Shown one piece after another: positions 53,617 through 63,042 of a DNA stretch of 64,000 nucleotides (position 1 is the stretch's first letter; each line of letters opens with the position of its first letter). Both the position numbers and the translations under genes were made by a program. Below the pieces are notes generated by a model. That model did not search any database. It saw only the letters and a program-made list of their open reading frames with translations, and was not told where the DNA came from. The stretch is from Achromobacter kerstersii (GTDB lineage Bacteria; Pseudomonadota; Gammaproteobacteria; Burkholderiales; Burkholderiaceae_B). The stretch is from contig NZ_CADIJQ010000006.1 of NCBI RefSeq assembly GCF_902859595.1, positions 186,001 through 250,000 on the forward strand. Reading direction: 5' to 3'.

Positions 53617-55167
53617 TTAAAACTCCCGCACTTCGTCCATGGCCTCTTCCACGCGCGCGCGGTCCAGTGCGTCGATGCGGTCGCCCGCCACCTCGCGCCG
53701 CTTGGCCTCCACCGCGTCGACGATGCCCATCAGCGCCATGTAGATCTGCTCGCGTTCCACCGTTTCAATGAAGCTGGAACGGCGGTCCATGGCGTTGAAG
53801 CCTTCGGTGTACGCCAGCACAACGGGCCGCAAGGCGTCGGCCAGCGGACCGGCTTGCGTGGCCATGTCAGCCGCCAGCTTCAGCGCATCGGTGCGTGCCT
53901 TGCGGTACAGCGTGGCGGCCTTCTTGGCTTGCGCCGACGTCACGAATTCGCTGCCATCCCATTCGCGAAACGGGTTGTCCAGATTCGCGGCCAGCCACTC
54001 GGGCTTGCGCGGCTGGCGCACGCTCAGGTTCAAGCCGCGCGCCGTCTCGGCCTTGTAGGCTTTCTTGGCGGCCGCCGCCAAATCAGCCGGCACGCTGGTC
54101 AGCCACAGCATGGCCAGCGCTGGCCATGCCGACGGCCCCGGCAGGGCGGCATCCGCAGGCGGGAACACGTCGTTAAGCATCAACGTAGTCAGCGACTTCA
54201 ATGCCGCCAAGCGTTCCAAGCCCTGCAAGATTCCCGGTGCGCCCCAGATGCGCAGGTCCTGCAAACGCGGGAACGCCTGCACGATGTCGTTGGCGTCCAA
54301 CGACTTCACGCCATGCAGGTTCAGCGACGACACCTCAGGCAAGCCCGACCACACGGGCGCCACGGCTTGAAGGTTCACCGTGAGCCAACGGCCGTTGTCT
54401 TCGCCATGCACCACCAGATCGGCGCTGGCCGTGCCGTTCAACGTCAACGTATCCAGGCCGTGGTTCAGATGGATTTCGCGCACGCCCGTCATGTCGATGG
54501 CCACACGCCCCAGGTTCGTGCCGCGCAGATCGATGACGGGCGTGTCCTGGCCCGACAGAATCAGTTCGTTGATCGTAGGCCGTGTGCGCAGCCACGGCAG
54601 CAGCCCAGGCACGGGCGCATCGGCTTCCACCGTGGTCAGCAAGGGCAGGGCATCCAGGTCCGCCAGCGCGGCCAGCGCGCTCAGCACCTTGCCGTTCACG
54701 CGGCCCGTGGACCGCGTCAATGCCAGGCCGCCCGCCTCCAGCACCACCGTCTTGTCGTGGCGTTCTTCCCGGGCCGCCGTCTTGAAACGCGCGCGCACGT
54801 CGGCATCGATGGCATCCCAGCGGCGTTGCAGAAAATGCGTATCGCCATCCGGCCAGCCACCGCCAAAGCTCTGGGTATCGGCCGTGACCAGCGGCTCGCG
54901 CCGGCCCACATGCTGAAAGCGCTGCGGCACAGGCCCTTGCAGCCACAGGTGCTGGCGGTGCGCATTCCAGAACATGAAGTCGAAACTGCCGGGCCGCATG
55001 GCGTCCAGCGCCGCGTCGTCGGGCAGGCTCTTGCCCAGCCAGTCCAGCGTCAACACCGCCAGTAGCCCCGCGCGATTTTCGCCCCCCACATGGGTCACTT
55101 GCACCGCCGTATAGGCATCGAGTCGGCTGTTATGAACGACGTAGATATCTCCGGGCGCAGGCGTCAT
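53617..55167 (-). CDS. Uncharacterised protein with leucine-rich-repeat-like region
   Basis: A 516-aa cytoplasmic protein with no confident family. The N-terminal section GDIYVVHNSRLDAYTAVQVTHV resembles Imm26-like or KOW-like beta folds. Residues about 190-360 show irregular leucine-rich repeats (INELILSGQDTPVIDLRGTN, REIHLNHGLDTLTLNG and LTTLMLND). The C-terminal 120 residues are charged helix. AGGA lies 10 nt before ATG 55167. It is coupled to the exported protein gene, with stop and start 1 nt apart. A role in a contact-dependent or toxin-immunity module is conceivable but only a guess. Confidence 0.75.
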   Translation of the reverse strand: MTPAPGDIYVVHNSRLDAYTAVQVTHVGGENRAGLLAVLTLDWLGKSLPDDAALDAMRPGSFDFMFWNAHRQHLWLQGPVPQRFQHVGRREPLVTADTQSFGGGWPDGDTHFLQRRWDAIDADVRARFKTAAREERHDKTVVLEAGGLALTRSTGRVNGKVLSALAALADLDALPLLTTVEADAPVPGLLPWLRTRPTINELILSGQDTPVIDLRGTNLGRVAIDMTGVREIHLNHGLDTLTLNGTASADLVVHGEDNGRWLTVNLQAVAPVWSGLPEVSSLNLHGVKSLDANDIVQAFPRLQDLRIWGAPGILQGLERLAALKSLTTLMLNDVFPPADAALPGPSAWPALAMLWLTSVPADLAAAAKKAYKAETARGLNLSVRQPRKPEWLAANLDNPFREWDGSEFVTSAQAKKAATLYRKARTDALKLAADMATQAGPLADALRPVVLAYTEGFNAMDRRSSFIETVEREQIYMALMGIVDAVEAKRREVAGDRIDALDRARVEEAMDEVREF

Positions 55168-55257
55168 CGTGGCGGGTCCTTTTGGCGATTTAAAGGGGGC
55201 CAGTATACGGGTGCAAGGTGTCACGGCCGTGGAGGGGCACCCTTGCCACCCCCCGCG

Positions 55258-56781
55258 CTACTCCCGCGGAATATCCTCCGCCCGCACCGCCCGCCCCAGC
55301 AGCCAGCCCTGGCCGATGGTGGCGGGTTGACGCGACGACAGGTATTGCGCCTGCTCTTCGGTTTCGATGCCTTCGACGATCAGCCCCAGGCCCAGCTCGC
55401 GCGAGATATCAATGACGTGGTCAATGATGAGCGTGCCCGCCTGCTCCGCGCCAATCGCCTGCGTGAAGCGGCGGTCCAGCTTGATGGCGTCGGCCTGGAT
55501 CTCGGCCAGGTAGTTGAGGTTGGAATTGCCGGTGCCGAAATCGTCGATCAGTATCCGGAACCCCTGACGGCGCAAGGTGCGAATCGTGCCCAGCACATGG
55601 CTGTCCGCCAGCGGCGTGCCTTCGGTGATTTCCAGCGCCACCCGTTGCGGCGCAATGCCTTGCTCGTTCACCCGGCGCAGCAAGAAATCGGGATACGCGT
55701 CGTTCTGCAAATCTTCCGCCGACACATTGATGCTGACGTAGAACGCCGGGTCGGTGCGCAGGCGTCCCGCCAGCTCGTGCAGTGCCCGCTCCGTCACCAG
55801 CCGCGACAGCTCACGCCCCAGGCCGATCTCTTCCGCCAGCGGCACGAACAGCGCGGGCGGCACGGCCGAGCCGTCGCGCGCGCGCCAACGCGCCAGGGCC
55901 TCCACGCCCACGAGCCGGCGCGTCGCCAGTTCGCGCAGAGGCTGATAGCGGACCTGCACATCGCCGCGCCGGATGGCTTTGCGCAAGGTGGCGCGATCGC
56001 TCTTGGATTGTTGGCGCCACAACACGCACAGGCCCGCCAGCAGCCCGCCCACGAGCGCGCCGGCAGAGGCCAGGATCAAGGCGGGTAAGGGGAACCACGA
56101 CTGCACATGGGCGCGCGACACGGCGCAGATGTCCACCGTGCCGGGCGCGCATTCCGCAATCACGCGTTCGGCCCGCCAGCTGGTTTGCGACGCGTTGTCG
56201 CCTTGGTTGAATGCCAGCCCGTCAGTGCGGCCAAAGCGGCGGAACACATGGGCGCCATCGCGCGTTTCGACTTTGGCGTCGATGCCGGAACCCGGTTCGG
56301 GAAATCCGTCAAAGGCGCCCGGCGCGGTAAACACCACCACGTTATTGCGCGCGGCCATGTCGCCGATGATGCGGCGGTCGATGATATTGGCGGCGCCCAC
56401 CCATAGCGTGACGCCGTTACGGGTTTTGAAGGCTTCGGGCGGCAACGCGTGGGGTTCCGCTAACAGCCCCCACGCGGCGGAACACACCAGCATGCCGTCA
56501 CGCAGGCGGCCGATGTCGCGCAGAAAGGTGGCGTTGAACAACAGCACGCGCAACGTCGCAATGTCGGACGCCGAGCAAAGCGCCGTCGTGTGCGTGGCGG
56601 CGTCGATCAGGCGATGGCTTTCCTGCGCCACGCGCAGGGCGTGGGCCAGCAGGCGGGAATTATGGGCCGCCAGCCGGTCGTCGACCTGATTCAGTTCAAT
56701 CAGCCGTCCGCCCAACAAGCCCGCCAGGAAACCCAGCGTCGACATCAACAGGACTACGGCCGTAATTCGAATACGTGACAT
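55258..56781 (-). CDS. CSS-motif EAL-domain c-di-GMP phosphodiesterase
   Basis: A 507-aa membrane-anchored enzyme: first membrane segment at residues about 7-24, a periplasmic domain with the CSS motif (ALCSASDI, near residue 70) and a second conserved Cys (MLVCSAAWG), a second membrane segment near 245-265, then EAL (VEALARWR, IDDFGTGNSNLNYL). In CSS-type PDEs such as PdeC of E. coli, periplasmic disulfide status controls activity. The metal and catalytic motifs look intact. The ribosome site before ATG 56781 is weak. Confidence 0.9.
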   Translation of the reverse strand: MSRIRITAVVLLMSTLGFLAGLLGGRLIELNQVDDRLAAHNSRLLAHALRVAQESHRLIDAATHTTALCSASDIATLRVLLFNATFLRDIGRLRDGMLVCSAAWGLLAEPHALPPEAFKTRNGVTLWVGAANIIDRRIIGDMAARNNVVVFTAPGAFDGFPEPGSGIDAKVETRDGAHVFRRFGRTDGLAFNQGDNASQTSWRAERVIAECAPGTVDICAVSRAHVQSWFPLPALILASAGALVGGLLAGLCVLWRQQSKSDRATLRKAIRRGDVQVRYQPLRELATRRLVGVEALARWRARDGSAVPPALFVPLAEEIGLGRELSRLVTERALHELAGRLRTDPAFYVSINVSAEDLQNDAYPDFLLRRVNEQGIAPQRVALEITEGTPLADSHVLGTIRTLRRQGFRILIDDFGTGNSNLNYLAEIQADAIKLDRRFTQAIGAEQAGTLIIDHVIDISRELGLGLIVEGIETEEQAQYLSSRQPATIGQGWLLGRAVRAEDIPRE

Positions 56782-56865
56782 CGGGGTAAGGGAGGGACAC
56801 TGGCGGCGCTTCTCAAGGGGAGCACCTGCGCGTAAGGCAATGTAACCGCAAGCGTCCCGTCCCCC

Positions 56866-56907
56866 AAAAAGAAAAACGCCCATCTCGTGAATGGGCGTTC
56901 TTTTTTT
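56866..56907. terminator. Bidirectional terminator by ornithine cyclodeaminase
   Basis: AACGCCCAT (56875-56883) and ATGGGCGTT (56891-56899) form a 9-bp stem flanked by an A-rich run on the left and T7 on the right, so it can end transcription on both strands. It serves the ornithine cyclodeaminase gene on the minus strand. Confidence 0.88.
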
Positions 56908-56926
56908 GGCAAAACCTGCTGCCCGC

Positions 56927-57979
56927 TTATCCCTGAACCAGGGCGGACTGGCCATTGCGGGCCGTGCGCACCACGTTGAACAGGTTCTTCGGGTCTTGCA
57001 ATTGCGGCGCCACTTCAATTTGGGCGCCAATGCCATGCCGGGCGGCGCTATCGCGCAACCAGCGCAGGGCCGAGAAGTCTTCCAGCGCAAAGCCCACGGA
57101 ATCAAAAATGGTCACGGCATCCGGGCTTGGGCGGCCGCCATTCTGGCCGGTCAGCACCCGCCACAATTCCGTCACGGCAAAATCGGCCGGCATCTGTTGC
57201 AAGTCGCCTTCGATGCGCGTCTGCGGTTCGTATTCCACGAACACCGGGCCCATGCGCAGCACGTCCGCGTGCAGCTCCGTCTTGCCCGGGCAGTCGCCAC
57301 CCAGCGCGTTGATGTGCATGCCGGGTTCGACCATGTCGGCGGTCAGGATGGTGGCGTAGGCCTTGTCGGCGGTGACGGTGGTAATGATGTCCACGCCCTT
57401 GACGGCCTGGGCGGTGCTGTCGAAACGCACGATGCGCAACGACGGCGCAACGGTAGCCAGATTGCTTTCCAGCTTGCGGGTGGCGTCGGGGTCCACGTCA
57501 TACACATGCAGCGTGTCGATACCCAGCACATAGTGGAACGCCAGCGCCTGGAATTCGGCTTGGGCGCCGTTGCCAATCAAGGCCATCGAACGCGAATCGG
57601 GGCGGGCCAGCGCGCGCGCGGCCAGGGCCGAGGTGACGGCGGTGCGCAAGGCGGTGGTCAACGTCAGTTCGCTGATCAGCAGCGGTTCACCCGTGCTGAC
57701 GTGCGCCAGCGCGCCAAAGGCCATCACGGTGGACAGGCCGGCTTGCGGGTTGTCGGGGTGGCCGTTCACGAACTTGAAGCTGTAGAGCTCGTTGTCGGCA
57801 GTGGGCATCAGTTCGATGACGCCGGTGGCGGAATGGCTGGCTACGCGTGCGCATTTATCGAATTCCTGCCATCGCAGAAAGTCGGCCAACACATAGTCCA
57901 GCAGGTCGGTGAAGACCTTGCGCGGGCCTTGCAAGGCCACGATGTTGGCAACGTCGGAAGTCGTCAGCAGTGTCGTCAT
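56927..57979 (-). CDS. Ornithine cyclodeaminase
   Basis: A 350-aa NAD+-dependent enzyme of the OCD/mu-crystallin family that converts L-ornithine to L-proline and ammonia. The cofactor motif GNGAQAEFQALAF lies near residue 135 and GVDIITTVTADK near 195, with a conserved Lys in the N-terminal catalytic site (SFKFVNGHPDNP). The length matches the bacterial enzyme; relatives act on other amino acids. GGGAG lies 7 nt before ATG 57979. It is divergent from an Lrp-type regulator, as in many ocd loci, so ornithine-responsive control is expected. Confidence 0.93.
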   Translation of the reverse strand: MTTLLTTSDVANIVALQGPRKVFTDLLDYVLADFLRWQEFDKCARVASHSATGVIELMPTADNELYSFKFVNGHPDNPQAGLSTVMAFGALAHVSTGEPLLISELTLTTALRTAVTSALAARALARPDSRSMALIGNGAQAEFQALAFHYVLGIDTLHVYDVDPDATRKLESNLATVAPSLRIVRFDSTAQAVKGVDIITTVTADKAYATILTADMVEPGMHINALGGDCPGKTELHADVLRMGPVFVEYEPQTRIEGDLQQMPADFAVTELWRVLTGQNGGRPSPDAVTIFDSVGFALEDFSALRWLRDSAARHGIGAQIEVAPQLQDPKNLFNVVRTARNGQSALVQG

Positions 57980-58006
57980 ATTTTTCTCCCCAAGTTATGG
58001 AACAGA

Positions 58007-58072
58007 AATTCTGGCTGACGGCCAAATCAATTCATAGTGACAACATTCCACACGAAACGCTAAGATTCTGGC
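58007..58072. promoter_or_regulatory. ATTCTGGC direct repeats in the divergent ocd/lrp promoter
   Basis: AATTCTGGC (58007-58015) and GATTCTGGC (58064-58072) share 8 bases in the same orientation within the AT-rich 124-nt divergent gap, plausible half sites for the Lrp regulator. Confidence 0.3.
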
Positions 58073-58103
58073 AATTCGACAGCCACAATTAGCACTTTTC
58101 ACA

Positions 58104-58529
58104 ATGGATACGCTGGATCAAAGCCTGCTGGGCCTGTTACGCGCCAATGCCCGCCTGTCGGTGGCGACGCTGGCGAAGAAGCTGGACGTCTCGCGCGGCA
58201 CCATCGACAACCGCATCCGCAAACTGGAAGAGCGCGGCATCATCGTGGGCTATACCGTGCGGCTGCGCCCGGAAGCGGAAACCGATGACATCGTGGCCTG
58301 GATGAGCATCGCCGTCGAAGGCCATGAAACCCGCAAGATCGTGAACCTGCTGATGGGCGAACCCAGCGTGGCGGGCCTGCACGACACCAATGGCCGCTGG
58401 GACTTGCTGGCGGAATTGCGCGTGCCCACCATCGACCAGCTGTCCGAAGTGCTGGACCGCCTGCGCACGCTCAAGGGCATCTCGGCCACCGAGACCAGCA
58501 TTCATCTGAAGACGTTCAAGGCGTTCTAA
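58104..58529 (+). CDS. Lrp/AsnC-family regulator
   Basis: A 141-aa regulator: helix-turn-helix at residues about 2-50 (LSVATLAKKLDVSRGTIDNRIRKLEERG) and a RAM/AsnC ligand domain after it (VAGLHDTNGRWDLLAELRV). It is divergent from ornithine cyclodeaminase, its likely target. Amino acid binding in the RAM domain is known of the family; the ligand here is inferred to be ornithine or a related compound. Confidence 0.93.
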   Translation: MDTLDQSLLGLLRANARLSVATLAKKLDVSRGTIDNRIRKLEERGIIVGYTVRLRPEAETDDIVAWMSIAVEGHETRKIVNLLMGEPSVAGLHDTNGRWDLLAELRVPTIDQLSEVLDRLRTLKGISATETSIHLKTFKAF

Positions 58530-58817
58530 GACATCGCGCCCTCGGGCAATCCACGCACGAGAGCGCGGGGAAACCCGATATAAAACTTTGCATAGCGTCC
58601 ATGATCCAGCGTTATGCGTGGGGTGCTTGGCCTTGGCCCGCCGCCGCTAAATCGTCAATCCAATCAGTGCCTTAGCAGAATCGCCCGCGCACGCCACCAC
58701 CTTGCACGAGGCGCCGCCGCGCGGTATCGAATTTCTGCGGACGCATGCATGCTTGCATCTTCAGCCGCGCCCGGCTTCGGGCACCTTGCGGCAGGCAACC
58801 CTGCATCCCCACACTCC
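58530..58817. other. Intergenic region before the hydantoinase gene
   Basis: 288 nt. No separate gene is supported; the frame of the hydantoinase extends into it without a ribosome site. It probably contains the hydantoinase promoter. Confidence 0.5.
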
Positions 58818-60287
58818 ATGACCGACTTCGACCTGACTCTGCACAACGGCCGCATCGTCACCGCGGATGCCGATTTTATTGGCGACATCGGCATCGTTGA
58901 CGGCGTCATCACCGCGATCTCGTCAAAGCTTCCTGCCGGCAAGCGCGCCATCGACGCCGCGGGCCGCTTGGTGATGCCCGGCGGCATCGACAGCCACTGC
59001 CACGTTGAACAACTGTCGAGCATGGGCGTGCTGTGCGCCGACGACTGGTACAGCGCATCGGTCTCGGCCGCGCACGGCGGCAACACCACCATCGTGCCGT
59101 TCGCGGCGCAGCATCGCGGCCAGTCGCTGCGGCAGGTGGCCGATGAGTACGCCGCATCGGCGGCGGCAAAGTCAGTCATCGACTTCAGCTACCACCTGAT
59201 CATTTCCGACCCCACGCCGCAGACGCTGAACCATGACCTGCCCGAGCTGATCCGCGCCGGCATCACATCGTTCAAGGTCTTCATGACCTACGACAAGCTC
59301 AAGCTCGACGACAAGCAATTGCTGGACGTGTTCGCCATTGCCGCGCGCGAAGGGGCGTTGCCGATGGTACACGCCGAGAACAACGACGTGATCAGCTGGA
59401 TTGCGCGCCATCTGCTGGCGGCCGGACACACCGCGCCGAAGTACCACGCGGTCAGCCACGACCCCATTGCCGAAAACGAAGCCACGCAACGCGCTATCAG
59501 CCTGGCCTCTGTGCTGGAAGTGCCGGTGCTGATCGTGCACGTGTCGACGCAAGGCGGCGCGCAGGCGATTCACGCCGCGCAGACGCTGGGCGCACCCGTC
59601 TACGGCGAAACCTGCCCGCATTATTTGCTGCTGACCGCCGAAGACATCGACATCCCCGGTGTGGAAGGCGCCAAGTTCTGCTGCAGCCCGCCGCCGCGCG
59701 ACCCCGTGTCGCAACAGGCGCTGTGGCAAAGCCTGGATAGCGGCACGCTGGCGCTGCTGTCGTCCGACCATGCGCCGTACCGCTACGACGAATCCGGCAA
59801 GTTGCCCGCAGGCGACGCCACCACGTTCAAGCAAATCGCCAACGGCCTGCCCGGCCTGGAAGTGCGCATGCCGCTGCTGTTCTCCGAAGGCGTGCGCAGC
59901 GGCCGCCTGAGCTTGCAGCAGTTCGTGGCGCTGACGTCCACCAACCACGCCCGCATGTACGGCCTGTATCCGAAGAAGGGCACGATCTCCGTTGGGGCTG
60001 ACGCCGACATCGCCATCTGGGACCCCGAACGCGTCGTGACCTTGTCCGCCAATGGCCTGCACGACAACGTTGGCTACACGCCGTATGAAGGCCGCCAGGT
60101 TACGGGCTGGCCCACCACCGTGATCAGCCGCGGCGACGTCATCGTGGATGACGGCGCCCTGCATGCCGAACGCGGCCGCGGCCAGTTCATCGCGCGAGGT
60201 CTGCCCGCCCCGTTGCAGAAGACGCGCGAAATCTCGCCGCGCGCTGCTTTGCTGCGCAAGATTTTCCCGACCGTGATTGAGCCGTGA
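58818..60287 (+). CDS. Dihydropyrimidinase / D-hydantoinase
   Basis: A 489-aa binuclear zinc amidohydrolase that opens a cyclic imide (dihydropyrimidine or hydantoin). Metal-site motifs are GGIDSHCHVEQL (HxH near residue 56), the carbamylated-Lys region SFKVFMTYDKLKLDD near 150, MVHAEN near 180, VHVSTQGG near 235, and SSDHAPYRYDE near 315. ATG 58818 starts at the family N-terminus; the frame upstream is low quality. It is 57 nt upstream of a carbamoylase, pointing to a two-step hydantoin pathway. Confidence 0.93.
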   Translation: MTDFDLTLHNGRIVTADADFIGDIGIVDGVITAISSKLPAGKRAIDAAGRLVMPGGIDSHCHVEQLSSMGVLCADDWYSASVSAAHGGNTTIVPFAAQHRGQSLRQVADEYAASAAAKSVIDFSYHLIISDPTPQTLNHDLPELIRAGITSFKVFMTYDKLKLDDKQLLDVFAIAAREGALPMVHAENNDVISWIARHLLAAGHTAPKYHAVSHDPIAENEATQRAISLASVLEVPVLIVHVSTQGGAQAIHAAQTLGAPVYGETCPHYLLLTAEDIDIPGVEGAKFCCSPPPRDPVSQQALWQSLDSGTLALLSSDHAPYRYDESGKLPAGDATTFKQIANGLPGLEVRMPLLFSEGVRSGRLSLQQFVALTSTNHARMYGLYPKKGTISVGADADIAIWDPERVVTLSANGLHDNVGYTPYEGRQVTGWPTTVISRGDVIVDDGALHAERGRGQFIARGLPAPLQKTREISPRAALLRKIFPTVIEP

Positions 60288-60344
60288 TGCACCACGCCCA
60301 TCACCTGAACCCCATTCGATAAGAACACCCTGGAGATTGATATC

Positions 60345-61304
60345 GTGAGCAACGCAACCCCCTCCCGCAAAATGGGCCTGGCGGTCGCCCAGATGGGCGC
60401 CGTGAACCTGGCCGACACCCGCGCGGTGGTCGTGCGCCGCCTGGTCGACATGATGCGCGAGGCCGCCGCCCGCAAAGCCGAATTCGTCGTGTTCCCGGAA
60501 CTGGCGCTGACGACGTTCTTCCCGCGCTACTGGATGGAAGACGCCGAAGCTGTCGACCGCTACTTCGAAAAAACCATGCCCAACGCCGATGTGCAGCCGC
60601 TGTTCGACACGGCGCGCGAGCTGGGCATCGGCTTTTATCTGGGCTATGCCGAGCTGACGCCGGAAGGCCGCCAGTTCAACACCGCCATCCTGGTCGACCG
60701 CAGCGCAAAGATCATCGGCAAGTACCGCAAGATTCACTTGCCCGGCCACTCGGACCACAAGGTCGACGCGCCGTTCCAGCATCTGGAGAAGAAGTTCTTT
60801 GAAGTGGGCGACCTGGGCTTTGGCGTGTGGGAGACCAACGACGTCAAGATCGGCATGTGCCTGTGCAATGACCGCCGCTGGCCCGAGACGTATCGCGTGA
60901 TGTCGCTGCAAAGCGCCGAGCTGATCGTGCTGGGCTACAACACGCCGTCGTTGAACATCCACTGGGACGAGCCCGCGCACTGGCGCACCACCACGCACGA
61001 AATCGTGCTGCAAGCCAGCGCGTATCAGAACGCGGTGTGGGTCGGCGCCGCCGCCAAGTGCGGCCATGAAGACGGCCACCACATGATCGGCAGCTCGATG
61101 ATCGTGGCGCCGTCGGGCGAAATCGTGGCGCGTTCCAGCGGCGAGGAAGACGAAGTCATCACCGCGAAGATCGACCTGGGCATGGGCCAGACCTTCCGCG
61201 ACCACGTGTTCAACTTCGCCAAGCATCGCAGCCCGCACCACTACAAGCTGATCACCGAACGCACCGGCGCGGGCGAACCGCTGCCCGTGCCAGAAGTGGT
61301 TTAA
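60345..61304 (+). CDS. N-carbamoyl-D-amino acid amidohydrolase
   Basis: A 319-aa nitrilase-superfamily enzyme that hydrolyses N-carbamoyl amino acids to the free amino acid, CO2 and ammonia. The Glu-Lys-Cys triad is visible: Glu52 (FPELALTTFFPRYW), Lys129 (YRKIHLPGHSD) and Cys174 (LCNDRRWPE), all in contexts typical of D-carbamoylase. The GTG start at 60345 has GGAG 9 nt upstream. Its TAA stop overlaps the convergent LysR stop within TTAA. It acts after the hydantoinase. Confidence 0.93.
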   Translation: MSNATPSRKMGLAVAQMGAVNLADTRAVVVRRLVDMMREAAARKAEFVVFPELALTTFFPRYWMEDAEAVDRYFEKTMPNADVQPLFDTARELGIGFYLGYAELTPEGRQFNTAILVDRSAKIIGKYRKIHLPGHSDHKVDAPFQHLEKKFFEVGDLGFGVWETNDVKIGMCLCNDRRWPETYRVMSLQSAELIVLGYNTPSLNIHWDEPAHWRTTTHEIVLQASAYQNAVWVGAAAKCGHEDGHHMIGSSMIVAPSGEIVARSSGEEDEVITAKIDLGMGQTFRDHVFNFAKHRSPHHYKLITERTGAGEPLPVPEVV

Positions 61305-62257
61305 GCCCGGTTGATGATTGCCTGCGTCATGGCAGGCAATTCTTTTTTGACGATCTGGGAAAACTGCGTCAGAAACGCCTTGGCGATGGATGGCGGAGGT
61401 TCGATCCGGGAATGGGACACGTGCACGGACAACGAAATCGCTGGCTCGATACGACGCACCACGATGCCGTGCATCAACGTATCCGTGAGGCCGTACGAAT
61501 CCACCAGGGCCACACCGACGCCCTGGCGCACGAACGAACACGCCGTCTGGGACGAACGCACCTCGATGGCTGGCGTGACCGCCTGGCCCAAGGGTTCCAG
61601 GTAGTTGAACAAGGTTTCGCCCAGCGGCGTATCACGGCCGTAGCCCACCAGCATCTCGCCAGCCAGCATCGCCGGATGGATGACGCTTTCGCGCGCGAGC
61701 CGATGGCCCGCGGGCAGCACGCAGACGATCTCGCCCTGCGCGAGCTCGCTGGTGATCAGGTTGGGATGCTCGGGCTTGAAGGTAGAGATAGCGATGTCCG
61801 CATGCCCCAGCAGCAGCTGGGGCAGCAGCGCATCCATGCCCAATGGGCGATAGCGGATGCGCACGCCCGGGTTGCGCGCGCAGAACTTCGCCGTCGCCGC
61901 CGGGATCAGCCATTCGCCGAAGCTGGGGCTGGACACCACGCTGACCAGCCCGCCGCCATGGCCCGCCATGCCAGCAGCCATGTCGTTCAGCCGGTTGACG
62001 CCCGCCTGAATGGATTCCACTTCCTGGAAAAGTTTGCGCGCTTCCTTGGTGGGATGCAGGCGGCCTTTGAACCGTTCAAACAGCGCGTAGCCCAAGCGCA
62101 GTTCTATCGACGCCAAGACGCGGCTGATGGCGGGCTGCGTCACATGCAGCAGCCGCCCGGCGGCGCTAAGCGAGCCCGTGATCATGATGGCGTGAAACAC
62201 CTCGATCTGCCGCAGGTTCAGCGGGCCAGACCGGACCTTCCCGGGTAATTCAGACAT
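61301..62257 (-). CDS. LysR-family regulator of the hydantoin cluster
   Basis: A 318-aa LysR regulator. The winged helix at residues about 10-70 includes AIMITGSLSAAGRLLHVTQPAISRVLASIELRLGY, spread over two helices; the effector domain follows. AGGAAAG precedes ATG 62257. It is divergent from the racemase gene and convergent with the carbamoylase, so it probably controls the hydantoin genes. The effector is unknown. Confidence 0.9.
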   Translation of the reverse strand: MSELPGKVRSGPLNLRQIEVFHAIMITGSLSAAGRLLHVTQPAISRVLASIELRLGYALFERFKGRLHPTKEARKLFQEVESIQAGVNRLNDMAAGMAGHGGGLVSVVSSPSFGEWLIPAATAKFCARNPGVRIRYRPLGMDALLPQLLLGHADIAISTFKPEHPNLITSELAQGEIVCVLPAGHRLARESVIHPAMLAGEMLVGYGRDTPLGETLFNYLEPLGQAVTPAIEVRSSQTACSFVRQGVGVALVDSYGLTDTLMHGIVVRRIEPAISLSVHVSHSRIEPPPSIAKAFLTQFSQIVKKELPAMTQAIINRA

Positions 62258-62349
62258 GCTGCTTTCTTTCCTCTTGACCTGAGCGGTAGGGTCAGCGCGC
62301 GTTTGCGCCGCATTTTTTTCCGCTTCTTTTGCAGGGATTCTACTCAATC

Positions 62350-63006
62350 ATGTCCACCGCTCGCATCACGCTCGTCAACCCGAATTCGCTGACCAAGGTC
62401 ACCGACGCCATCGCCCAGGCGGTGGTGCCGTTCCAGCGCCTGCCGTTGGAGTTCCGCTGCCTGACGTCGACAGGCGGGCCCGCCGGCATTCAGACCCAGG
62501 CAGAAGCCGACGCCAGCATCGCGCCGATGGCGCAGTTGTTTCTGCAAGAAGCCGACACGACGGATGCGTTCATCGTCGCCTGCTTCAGCGACCCCGGCCT
62601 GCATGGGCTGCGCGACCTGGTGTCCGCGCCGGTGCTGGGCATCGGTGAAAGTTCGGTGTTGACGGCCATGAGCATGGCGACGCGCATCGGCGTCATCGCC
62701 ATCGCCGCCGCGTCCGTGCCACGCCACCTGCGCTATTTCCGCGCGATGGGTGTGGCCGATCGTATCTGCGCGGAGTTGTCGCTGGATATGAAAGTCAGCG
62801 AGCTGGCCGACGCCGAGCTGGCGTTCGCGCGCATGGCGACGGTGGGCAAGACGCTGCGCGATGCGCATGGCGCCGAGGTGCTGATCATGGGCTGCGCCGG
62901 CATGGCCGACCTGCGTGGCCGGCTGGAAGACGCATGCGGCCTGCCGGTAGTGGAGCCCACGCAGGCGGCGGTGGCGATGGCGGCGGGAAGGGTGTTCAGC
63001 CGATAG
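62350..63006 (+). CDS. Asp/Glu/hydantoin racemase
   Basis: A 218-aa cofactor-independent racemase of the Asp/Glu/hydantoin family. The two catalytic Cys are visible: VACFSDPGL near residue 75 and MGCAGMADL near 180, with NPNS near the N-terminus. Known members racemise hydantoins or act as allantoin racemase. With hydantoinase and carbamoylase it would let the pathway use both enantiomers. It begins at ATG 62350; the ribosome site is weak. It is convergent with the ABC ATPase. Confidence 0.92.
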   Translation: MSTARITLVNPNSLTKVTDAIAQAVVPFQRLPLEFRCLTSTGGPAGIQTQAEADASIAPMAQLFLQEADTTDAFIVACFSDPGLHGLRDLVSAPVLGIGESSVLTAMSMATRIGVIAIAAASVPRHLRYFRAMGVADRICAELSLDMKVSELADAELAFARMATVGKTLRDAHGAEVLIMGCAGMADLRGRLEDACGLPVVEPTQAAVAMAAGRVFSR

Positions 63007-63017
63007 GAAGAGTATGG

Positions 63018-63039
63018 ATGGCGCGCCATCGCGCGCCAT
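63018..63039. terminator. Hairpin between racemase and ABC ATPase genes
   Basis: ATGGCGCGC (63018-63026) and GCGCGCCAT (63031-63039) form a 9-bp stem with CATC loop between convergent genes. There is no T-tract. Confidence 0.4.
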
Positions 63040-63042
63040 TCA

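Noticed and set aside
59172..61541. Long minus-strand frame of about 790 codons
   Set aside because: It is antisense to the hydantoinase and carbamoylase, both of which have full catalytic motifs.
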